A stretch of DNA of 6,486 bases, taken from Clostridia bacterium (GTDB lineage Bacteria > Bacillota_A > Clostridia > Christensenellales > Aristaeellaceae). Position 1 is the first letter of the stretch. Each line of letters begins with the position of its first letter. Shown here piece by piece: positions 1 to 5,219 of the stretch. The position numbers were made by a program, and so were the translations under genes. The stretch is taken from positions 1 to 6,486 of the forward strand of contig WRHG01000105.1 of assembly GCA_009783365.1 (NCBI GenBank). The letters run 5' to 3'. Under the pieces are notes generated by a model, which did not search any database, had not been told where the DNA came from, and saw nothing but the letters and a program-made list of their open reading frames with translations.

Positions 1-1454
1 TCCAACCCCTGAATATCTGTCAAAACCGCCACGTTGTCGCTCTCGGCGTCCTTGATGAGGCCCATGGCCACGCCTGCCACAGGGCCTTTGATGGGCACGC
101 CCGCATCCATCAAGCTCAGCGTGCTTCCGCAGACGGAAGCCATTGAGCTGGAACCGTTGCTGCTTAGCACCTCGCTCACCAGCCGCAGCACGTAGGGAAA
201 CTCGTCCTCACCCGGGATTACGGGTTCCAATGCCCGCTCCGCCAATGCGCCATGGCCGATCTCCCGGCGTCCCGGGCCTCTCATACGGCCCGCCTCGCCT
301 GTGGCGAAGGGGGGCATGTTATAATGGTGAATATAGCGCTTGCTGTCCTCCGTTCCCAGGCCATCCAAGATTTGAACATCGCTCATGGACCCAAGGGTGG
401 TCACGGTCAGCGCCTGGGTTTCGCCCCGGGTAAAAACGGCGCTGCCGTGCGTGCGGGGCAGGATGCCCGTCTCACACCAGATGGGGCGGATATCCGTGAA
501 GCCGCGACCGTCAGCCCGCACGCCGCTGTCCAGAATCTTCTTGCGCATAATCTCTTTATTTAGGGCATAAAGGGCATCTCCCACTTCCCCCATACGGCCT
601 TCAAACCGCTCGGAAAAATGCGCAACGCAATCCGCCTTCAGGCTAGCCTCCCGTTCCTGCCGTTCATGCCGTTCCGTGGTTTCGAAACAGTGGCAACATC
701 TATCAAAAGCATAGTCCCGCACCGCCTCCTTCACATCATCACCGGTCAGCGCCAGAGGAACCGTTGTTTTCGCCTTGCCAATCTCCGTCTGAATGCCTTC
801 GATAAAGGCTACTATTTTTTGGATTTCTTCGTGGGCAAATAAAATAGCGCCCAGCATCTGCTCCTCGGAAATCTCCTTCGCGCCGGCCTCCACCATCAGC
901 ACAGCCTCCTTGGTGCCGCTGACCGTGAGGTGCAATGTACTGCGCTGCCGCTGTTCTTCGTTAGGGCAAAGCACGTACTGTCCGTCTACAATGCCCGCCA
1001 CAACGGTACCCGTAGGTCCGTTCCAGGGAATTTCGCTCACACTAAGCGCAGCGGAAGCGCCGATCATCGCGGGCACTTCCGGTGGAATGTCCTTATCCAC
1101 AGACAGCACGGTGGCCACCACCTGCACATCATTGCGCATACCCTTAGGAAAGAGCGGGCGTAAAGGCCGGTCGATCAAGCGGCAGGTCAGCGTGGCTTTT
1201 TCGGTGGGCCGTCCCTCCCTCTTAATGAATCCGCCGGGAATCTTTCCTACGGCGTACTGTTTTTCCTCAAAATCCACGCTTAACGGAAAAAAATCCACGC
1301 CCTCCCGGGGCGCCTCCGACATGGTGACGTTCACAATAACCACCGTGTCCCCATAGCGTACAAAGGCAGAACCCGCGGCCTGCAAAGCATACTTGCCGAA
1401 TTCGATGCTCAATGGTCTGCCCGCCAGTTCGGTTGAAAAAACCTTACAATCCAT
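1..1454 (-). CDS. pnp: Polyribonucleotide nucleotidyltransferase (PNPase), 3' end outside window
   Basis: Phosphorolytic 3'-to-5' exoribonuclease that releases nucleoside diphosphates; in bacteria it works as a trimer in RNA turnover, often with an RNase E/Y-type degradosome. The frame is open from ATG at 1452-1454 to base 1: 484 codons of a family protein usually about 700 residues long. Visible parts: first RNase PH-like domain (about 5-140, with DRPLRPLF at 95-102), all-helical linker (about 145-305), and the start of the second RNase PH domain (GVRADGR at 311-317, [16 protein letters not shown] at 332-347, phosphate-binding NGSSS at 433-437). The window ends at TDIQGL, a few residues before the metal-binding aspartates, so the rest of the catalytic core and the KH and S1 domains are not seen. 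The start is supported by GAGGAG six bases upstream. Oddities: a CCHC cluster at 253-256 and an ER-x triple repeat at 261-268 in the linker. Transcription probably reads through from rpsO. Confidence 0.98.
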   Translation of the reverse strand, partial: MDCKVFSTELAGRPLSIEFGKYALQAAGSAFVRYGDTVVIVNVTMSEAPREGVDFFPLSVDFEEKQYAVGKIPGGFIKREGRPTEKATLTCRLIDRPLRPLFPKGMRNDVQVVATVLSVDKDIPPEVPAMIGASAALSVSEIPWNGPTGTVVAGIVDGQYVLCPNEEQRQRSTLHLTVSGTKEAVLMVEAGAKEISEEQMLGAILFAHEEIQKIVAFIEGIQTEIGKAKTTVPLALTGDDVKEAVRDYAFDRCCHCFETTERHERQEREASLKADCVAHFSERFEGRMGEVGDALYALNKEIMRKKILDSGVRADGRGFTDIRPIWCETGILPRTHGSAVFTRGETQALTVTTLGSMSDVQILDGLGTEDSKRYIHHYNMPPFATGEAGRMRGPGRREIGHGALAERALEPVIPGEDEFPYVLRLVSEVLSSNGSSSMASVCGSTLSLMDAGVPIKGPVAGVAMGLIKDAESDNVAVLTDIQGL

Positions 1455-1460
1455 TACTTT

Positions 1461-1466
1461 CTCCTC
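1461..1466 (-). promoter_or_regulatory. Shine-Dalgarno of pnp
   Basis: GAGGAG on the minus strand, six bases before the ATG at 1452-1454. It lies in a purine-rich, probably single-stranded stretch directly downstream of the 7-bp hairpin at 1474-1494. It fixes the pnp start. Confidence 0.85.
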
Positions 1467-1473
1467 TTCTTCC

Positions 1474-1494
1474 CCGCAGGCCACATACCTGCGG
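1474..1494 (-). promoter_or_regulatory. Hairpin just upstream of the pnp ribosome binding site
   Basis: On the minus strand CCGCAGG and CCTGCGG form a perfect 7-bp stem around a 7-nt loop (TATGTGG). It ends seven bases before the pnp Shine-Dalgarno. There is no U-run after it, so it is not a terminator. In Escherichia coli a leader hairpin cleaved by RNase III allows PNPase to control its own mRNA; this element could play a similar part or protect the 5' end, but that is inference from position only. Confidence 0.5.
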
Positions 1495-1505
1495 CAACTT
1501 CACTC

Positions 1506-1537
1506 GCCGTTCACAGGCGGCTGGACGTTTGCGTCCA
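1506..1537 (-). other. Two small tandem hairpins in the rpsO-pnp gap
   Basis: Reading the minus strand, TGGACG-CAAA-CGTCCA (1537-1522) is a perfect 6-bp stem with a 4-nt loop. Immediately after it GCCG and CGGC (1521-1506) form a weaker 4-bp stem with an 8-nt loop. They sit between the rpsO terminator-like hairpin and the pre-pnp hairpin. No coding potential was recognised here. The first stem is unlikely to be chance; the second could be. Confidence 0.4.
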
Positions 1538-1542
1538 CTTCA

Positions 1543-1583
1543 CAAAACAGCCGCGCCCAGCGGGTCTCCCCGCCGCCGCGCGG
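1543..1583 (-). terminator. Probable intrinsic terminator or attenuator after rpsO
   Basis: The hairpin spans 1583 down to 1551. Outer stem CCGCGC/GCGCGG (6 bp), a small asymmetric internal loop (GG opposite G), then inner stem CGGCGGG/CCCGCTG (7 bp with one G-U), closed by a GAGA tetraloop of the stable GNRA type. CTGTTTTG follows. The stem is very strong but the U-run is short and interrupted, so termination is probably partial. That would fit pnp being expressed by read-through. It begins 22 bases after the rpsO stop and may also act as a 3'-end stabiliser. Confidence 0.6.
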
Positions 1584-1605
1584 TTGTGATGAGCCAGTCG
1601 ATGAT

Positions 1606-1860
1606 TTATTTCCTTAGCCCCAGTTGGGCAATCAAAGCACGGTAACTTTCGATGTTGGTGTTCTTCAGGTAGTCCAACAGTCCACGACGCTTACCTTCCA
1701 TCAGCAACAGCCCCCGTCGGCTATGGTGATCTTTCTTGTTGAGCTTCAGATGTTCGTTCAGGTGATTGATCCGCTCCGTCAGCAGCGCGATCTGCACCTC
1801 CGGGGAACCGGTGTCTCCTTCATGGCGGGCGTAGGTCTTGATGATTTCTGATTTCTGCAT
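1606..1860 (-). CDS. rpsO: 30S ribosomal protein S15
   Basis: Primary 16S rRNA-binding protein of the small-subunit platform; it binds the three-way junction of helices 20-22 and also contributes to a bridge with the 50S subunit. The product is 84 residues, close to the normal 88-89. The family signature is clear: [19 protein letters not shown] (residues 13-31), [12 protein letters not shown] (41-52, the rRNA-contacting loop) and the ending [11 protein letters not shown]. Start ATG at 1858-1860 has an excellent AAGGAGG five bases upstream; the stop is TAA. The frame stays open upstream through the leader, but those residues do not resemble S15. The gene has its own promoter after ribF and a structured leader, which suggests autogenous control by S15, and is followed by a terminator-like hairpin before pnp. 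Confidence 0.99.
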   Translation of the reverse strand: MQKSEIIKTYARHEGDTGSPEVQIALLTERINHLNEHLKLNKKDHHSRRGLLLMEGKRRGLLDYLKNTNIESYRALIAQLGLRK

Positions 1861-1975
1861 AGCTGCCTCCTTGTTATGGTTGCGCACGATGTGCGCTCCT
1901 TGGTAATCGCCGTATCCATAGCAGGCCGTTGGCATTCGGAAAGCTGCGCATACGGTTCTCCGACATATACAATTC
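1861..1975 (-). promoter_or_regulatory. Structured rpsO 5' leader, candidate S15 autoregulatory element
   Basis: About 115 nt lie between the predicted transcription start (near 1975) and the rpsO start codon. Hairpin A (1955 down to 1910): CCGTAT/ATACGG outer stem, internal loop, GCAG/CTGC stem, then CCG/CGG at the tip. Hairpin B (1896 down to 1882): perfect GCGCAC/GTGCGC with a 3-nt loop. S15 represses its own mRNA through leader structures in several bacterial phyla, known from Escherichia coli and Geobacillus among others, and such leaders differ in shape between lineages. The structure is read directly from the sequence; the regulatory role and S15 binding are inference. It does not match any leader I can name. 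Confidence 0.5.
1866..1872 (-). promoter_or_regulatory. Strong Shine-Dalgarno of rpsO
   Basis: AAGGAGG, five bases before the ATG at 1858-1860. It selects this start over the in-frame upstream GTG at 1888-1890. The bases just before it (CCATA, 1879-1875) can pair with a bulge in the leader hairpin, a possible way of controlling access. Confidence 0.9.
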
Positions 1976-1981
1976 CCTTGC

Positions 1982-2010
1982 ATTGTAACACGTCCAACCT
2001 CCTTTGTAAA
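1982..2010 (-). promoter_or_regulatory. Sigma-A-type promoter for rpsO (-pnp)
   Basis: Reading the minus strand: -35 TTTACA (2010-2005), a 17-base spacer, and -10 TACAAT (1987-1982) preceded by TGT, giving a TGn extended -10. Only two bases differ from consensus over both hexamers. It begins seven bases after the ribF stop and would start RNA near 1974-1977. It lets rpsO be expressed independently of the infB-ribF block. The spacer happens to contain AAAGGAGG. Confidence 0.8.
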
Positions 2011-2017
2011 CCAGTTT

Positions 2018-2854
2018 TTATGAGACTGGCGCGTGAGTACGGTCCCGATTCTCCCATCTGCCCATAACCACTCCAAGCCTTTGACAAAATTGAAGCCGCA
2101 CCTCCATTCCGTCGGAAAAACCCCCGGCGGAAACAAGGATTCCTCTTCCCCCTCTTTGCGTGCGGAGCGTCCCGGACAGCGAACTGTCGCCGTGCTCCAC
2201 CAGCACACGGTACCTGCCTGGAGGTACATCCTGCTTTCCATTATTAAGCATACTAAGCCGGTATTCCCCATTTTTCCATTCTACCACCACAGCCTCCCGC
2301 CCATACGGCCTCCAAAGCATTCGGCGGGCTTCTTCCACCATGCCCCTGGCCAGCAATTCCCGCACCGCAGTAGAGCTGACCTCCTTGCCAGCCAGGGTCA
2401 ACCGGGGCACTACTTCCACGACAAATCCAAAGATCGTCCCTATGTCTGCCAGAAGGGCCGGATTCCCTTCCCTCCTCCTGCCAAACGTATGGTTGTATCC
2501 CACTACAATACAGCAGGGATGAAGGCATTCACACAGCCGCGCAACAAACACTTCCGGAGGCGTGTTCATCATATCCTGATCGAAAGGCTGCGCGCAGAGC
2601 AGTTCCACACCCAACGCCTCCATCCGCGCCACCCGCTCCTCAAAAGTAGACAGCATGGGCGGACATTTCTCCGGCTGGATGATTCCCATAGGATGAGTGA
2701 TGAAGGTGGCGGCCGCAAACGTCGCACCAAGCCGTTTCGCCAAAGCGCTGGCTCTCTTCAACAGCACTTGATGCCCCAAATGCAGGCCGTCAAACATGCC
2801 CAGCGCCACCACGCTCCGACCGGCAGCAGCATGGCCGTCCAAACAGATGTGCAT
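2018..2854 (-). CDS. ribF: FAD synthetase (RibF-type) lacking a recognisable riboflavin kinase domain
   Basis: Canonical bacterial RibF phosphorylates riboflavin to FMN and adenylates FMN to FAD. Here the N-terminal FMN adenylyltransferase half is clear in the 278-residue product: [11 protein letters not shown] (19-29, with the nucleotidyltransferase HLGH), THP (53-55), VGYNHTFG (118-125) and SSTAVR (160-165). The C-terminal 94 residues (185-278) lack the kinase motif G-x-PTAN and a recognisable catalytic glutamate region. Only faint barrel-like pieces remain ([25 protein letters not shown]). Family members are usually about 305-320 residues, so the tail is also short. I infer adenylyltransferase activity only. 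ATG at 2852-2854 is preferred because GAGGAG lies eight bases upstream; an in-frame GTG at 2861-2863 overlaps that site. It starts 24 bases after truB and ends with TAA. Confidence 0.9.
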   Translation of the reverse strand: MHICLDGHAAAGRSVVALGMFDGLHLGHQVLLKRASALAKRLGATFAAATFITHPMGIIQPEKCPPMLSTFEERVARMEALGVELLCAQPFDQDMMNTPPEVFVARLCECLHPCCIVVGYNHTFGRRREGNPALLADIGTIFGFVVEVVPRLTLAGKEVSSTAVRELLARGMVEEARRMLWRPYGREAVVVEWKNGEYRLSMLNNGKQDVPPGRYRVLVEHGDSSLSGTLRTQRGGRGILVSAGGFSDGMEVRLQFCQRLGVVMGRWENRDRTHAPVS

Positions 2855-2862
2855 TTGCTTCA

Positions 2863-2868
2863 CTCCTC
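2863..2868 (-). promoter_or_regulatory. Shine-Dalgarno deciding the ribF start
   Basis: GAGGAG with an 8-base spacing to ATG 2852-2854. The alternative GTG at 2861-2863 overlaps the last base of this element, so it cannot use it; this favours the ATG. Confidence 0.75.
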
Positions 2869-2878
2869 ACCCACAATA

Positions 2879-3820
2879 TCACTCAACGCAACCAGGCCGC
2901 GTTGAATCCCCCAACCAGCAACGGAGTTTGATCCATTCACCCGCCTTTTGTCCAATGGCGATGAGCCGGCCGTTAAGCCAAAGCCCTGCCGGGGTTCCGT
3001 TTTCTGCGAGGGTCCCTTGCAGGGCGAAAAAATTGCGCCATGGCAGCGGCCCGCCGGAAAAAAACACGCCGGCCAGCTCCGCAGGCACTTCGGCGTGGGG
3101 TATATGTTTCAGCGCGATGTCTGGCGGCAGCAGGAGTTCACGCAAGAGCCCCAGCTCAGCAGCCTCTCTCAGCGACTCCAGCGTGTGAGCATCCTCCAGT
3201 ACAAACGCGCCGGATCTCGTACGCAATAAAAACCGTAAATGAGCGGGGCAATCCAATGCTTGTCCAATATCATGACAGAGGGCGCGTACATAAAATCCCT
3301 TCGAGCACCGTACAAAGAGCAGCGCCCCATGATTTTCCGTCATCGCCAGGAGGGTCAGCTCGTGTACCGTCACTTTGCGGGCTTCCCTATCCACGGTTCT
3401 GCCTTCCCTGGCCAGTTGATATAACCGCTTTCCCTCCCGCTTGAGAGCGCTGTACATGGGCGGACTCTGCTCCATTTCTCCGACAAAGCGGCGCAAGGCT
3501 TCCCGAAGCGCCGCCACGTCAGGATAGGCGTCTCCCCATGCCACCGGCTTGCCTTGGGCGTCCTGGGTGTCTGTCGCGCAGCCAAAGGCCAACTCAGCTA
3601 CGTAGCCTTTCTCCTTTTCCTGCAAATAGTCAAAGAGCCTGGTGGCTTTCCCGATCATCAGCGGCAGCACCCCGGCCGCCTCAGGGTCGAGCGTTCCTCC
3701 ATGACCTACCTTCTCTCCATTTAAAAAACGTCGAACAATGCCCACCACTTGCGCGGAAGACATACCCGGCGGCTTTAATACATTTAAAAAACCGCAAAGC
3801 CTTTCATTTGGCAATGTCAC
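2879..3820 (-). CDS. truB: tRNA pseudouridine-55 synthase
   Basis: Converts U55 in the T-loop of tRNAs to pseudouridine and also acts as a tRNA folding chaperone in the cytoplasm. The 313-residue product has all landmarks: GFLNVLKPPGMSS (10-22), catalytic motif GHGGTLDPEAAGVLP with Asp45 (equivalent to Asp48 of E. coli), the stacking Tyr73 in KGYVAEL, TDTQDAQG (83-90), SPPMYSALK (119-127), and SKGFYVRAL with Tyr177 and Arg179. A PUA-like C-terminal segment covers about 250-313 (LIAIGQKAGEWIKL). The start chosen is GTG at 3818-3820, which overlaps the nrnA stop as GTGA and has GGAAGGGG ten bases upstream; this puts the conserved GFLNV motif at residue 10. An upstream start at 3904 would add 28 residues of unrelated sequence. 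A TTG two codons later is a weaker option. Translation is probably coupled to nrnA. Confidence 0.97.
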   Translation of the reverse strand: MTLPNERLCGFLNVLKPPGMSSAQVVGIVRRFLNGEKVGHGGTLDPEAAGVLPLMIGKATRLFDYLQEKEKGYVAELAFGCATDTQDAQGKPVAWGDAYPDVAALREALRRFVGEMEQSPPMYSALKREGKRLYQLAREGRTVDREARKVTVHELTLLAMTENHGALLFVRCSKGFYVRALCHDIGQALDCPAHLRFLLRTRSGAFVLEDAHTLESLREAAELGLLRELLLPPDIALKHIPHAEVPAELAGVFFSGGPLPWRNFFALQGTLAENGTPAGLWLNGRLIAIGQKAGEWIKLRCWLGDSTRPGCVE

Positions 3821-4836
3821 TGTATATTGTCCCCTTCCATGGCTTCCGCAAGCAGCTTTTGTACCAGCTGTACAGCCTCCTGCAGCGGAAGGGACACCGT
3901 ACAACCCGCTGCCAGTTGGTGCCCGCCGCCGCCTAAAAAAGCAGCTGCCCTGTCCACTCGGTAGGGCGGAAGCGCCCGGAGGCTGATCTTGGTATCTCCC
4001 CCCTCAACTTCCCGGGCGAAGTAGGCAATTTTTACGCCGGCGGTGTCGATGGCATAATCCACCACGCCATCCGTATGTTCATTGGTAGCGCCCGCCGACT
4101 GCATCTCCTGGCAGGTCACCTGTAACCCCGCTATTTCGCCGCTGTGGAGAAATACCAGAGTAGGCAGCGTCTTCCCCAGCAAACTCACAAAAGCCCGTTC
4201 TTTTCGCTTGAAGAGCATCCTGCCGTACGTCGCCAAGGGCAGGCCTGCTTCCATCAGGCGGCTCATCAACCTGAAAGCTTCCGCCGTTGTGTTCTGATAA
4301 ACGAAGTTGCCTGTGTCTGTGGCAAGCGCTGTATACAGACAGATGGCTTCCTCCTGGTCCACAGGAATATCCAGCGCTTCTTGAATGCGCGCAACCAGAA
4401 TGGCCGTCGCCGGAACGGCGGAATCGATGAGATTCACCCGGGCATACCCCGGGTTGGTCGCATGATGATCCAGCTGTCCCGTGAGCGGCGCGCCACGAAA
4501 CAGCGCTTCCGCCTCTCCCAGGCGGCTCTCGCAGCTTACATCTACGGCTATGGCAATTGTTCCCGGCGTCTTATTATCCATTTGTCCCGCCAACTCCCGG
4601 GGCGAACGCAGACAGTCAATACCCGGTAAAAACGAAAGCGCGGCGGGTACGGTCCCGTCCAATATAGGAACGACGCGCTTCCCCATCTTTTCAAGCATTC
4701 TCCGCAGAGCCATCATACTGCCGAGGGTATCTCCGTCCGGGCAAACATGAGAAAACAACAAGACTGATTCCGCCTTGCAGATCATGGACAGCAACTCGTC
4801 CTTTTGATATCGTTCACTGGGTGGAGCGCTTGTCAT
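3817..4836 (-). CDS. nrnA: DHH/DHHA1 phosphoesterase, NrnA-type nanoRNase / pAp phosphatase
   Basis: NrnA enzymes degrade RNA fragments of about two to five nucleotides and can dephosphorylate 3'-phosphoadenosine 5'-phosphate; many also cleave pGpG or other linear dinucleotides. The 339-residue product is of normal length and every metal-site motif is present: SHVCPDGDTLGS with His30, Asp34, Asp36; Asp99 in AVDVS; the name-giving Asp123-His124-His125; Asp174 in TDTGNF; and the DHHA1 substrate-binding GGGGH at 302-306. Start ATG at 4834-4836 has GGAGG nine bases upstream; the stop is TGA. It overlaps the end of rbfA by 23 bases and the truB start by 3, so it is embedded in the operon. The rbfA-nrnA-truB order is typical of Firmicutes. 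Family assignment is firm; the precise substrate is inferred. Confidence 0.95.
   Translation of the reverse strand: MTSAPPSERYQKDELLSMICKAESVLLFSHVCPDGDTLGSMMALRRMLEKMGKRVVPILDGTVPAALSFLPGIDCLRSPRELAGQMDNKTPGTIAIAVDVSCESRLGEAEALFRGAPLTGQLDHHATNPGYARVNLIDSAVPATAILVARIQEALDIPVDQEEAICLYTALATDTGNFVYQNTTAEAFRLMSRLMEAGLPLATYGRMLFKRKERAFVSLLGKTLPTLVFLHSGEIAGLQVTCQEMQSAGATNEHTDGVVDYAIDTAGVKIAYFAREVEGGDTKISLRALPPYRVDRAAAFLGGGGHQLAAGCTVSLPLQEAVQLVQKLLAEAMEGDNIQ
3831..3838 (-). promoter_or_regulatory. Shine-Dalgarno of truB inside nrnA
   Basis: GGAAGGGG, ten bases before the GTG at 3818-3820 and inside the last codons of nrnA. It supports the GTGA-overlap start for truB. Confidence 0.65.
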
Positions 4837-5188
4837 CCGCGACTTCCTCCGCCTGAACCTGCCTCAGTACCGAGGCAATATGAATACCATATTCAATATT
4901 ATGATCCTCTTCAAAGAAAATCTCCGGGGCATGTCTAATAATCATGCGCCTGCCCAATTCATGCCGCACAAAGCCAGCGGCGCTTTGAAGCGCCTTCATC
5001 ATGGGAACCCGGTGCTCCGGCTCCAAAATACTCACATATACCTTGGCACAGGCCAAATCACGGGCCACTTCCACACGTGTAATGCTGAAAGTCCCTTTAA
5101 TGCGCGGATCAGAAAGGTGTTCGCGGATGATCAAATCCACCTCGCGGCGCACCTGCTCGCTGATTCGGTCAATTCGCTGATAGCTCAC
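4814..5188 (-). CDS. rbfA: 30S ribosome-binding factor A
   Basis: Late-stage 30S maturation factor with a single KH type II-like fold; it binds near the 5' end helices of 16S rRNA and is important for growth in the cold. The product is 124 residues. Family features seen: RIDRISEQVRREVDLII (4-20), DPRIKGTFSITRVEVARDL (26-44), AKVYVSI, and the PEIFFEEDHNIEYG segment near the end of the fold. GTG at 5186-5188 is chosen because GGAAGG lies seven bases upstream and the usual family N-terminus begins right there. An ATG at 5290 in the same frame would add 34 residues overlapping the infB coding end and unlike RbfA. It follows infB by 31 bases and its last 23 bases overlap nrnA. The stop is TGA. Confidence 0.97.
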   Translation of the reverse strand: MSYQRIDRISEQVRREVDLIIREHLSDPRIKGTFSITRVEVARDLACAKVYVSILEPEHRVPMMKALQSAAGFVRHELGRRMIIRHAPEIFFEEDHNIEYGIHIASVLRQVQAEEVADDKRSTQ

Positions 5189-5193
5189 ATTCG

Positions 5194-5201
5194 TTCCTTC
5201 C
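5194..5201 (-). promoter_or_regulatory. Shine-Dalgarno deciding the rbfA GTG start
   Basis: GGAAGGAA in the short gap after infB; its GGAAGG core ends seven bases before the GTG at 5186-5188. It argues against the upstream in-frame ATG at 5290 inside infB. Confidence 0.75.
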
Positions 5202-5219
5202 GGAAGGGATCGCCTGCCA

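Noticed and set aside
793..1356. 187-codon open frame on the plus strand
   Set aside because: Antisense to the pnp coding region, which is continuous and conserved over these bases; low-complexity Ser/Thr composition is typical of a shadow frame.
1861..2271. N-terminal extension of rpsO, since its frame stays open upstream with a GTG at 1888-1890 and an AAGGAG at 1896-1901
   Set aside because: The extra residues do not look like S15, the family begins at MQKSE-like sequence, and the ATG at 1858-1860 has the better Shine-Dalgarno. The upstream AAGGAG partly overlaps the second leader hairpin and is probably a decoy or chance.
2033..2905. 290-codon open frame on the plus strand
   Set aside because: It lies antisense to ribF, whose motifs are clear. 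The translation is rich in Pro, His, Arg and Ser, as expected of a mirror frame in GC-rich DNA, and has no recognisable family feature.
3821..3904. Longer truB starting at 3904
   Set aside because: The added 28 residues overlap the conserved nrnA end and do not resemble TruB. The GTG at 3818-3820 has a ribosome binding site and the common stop-start overlap.
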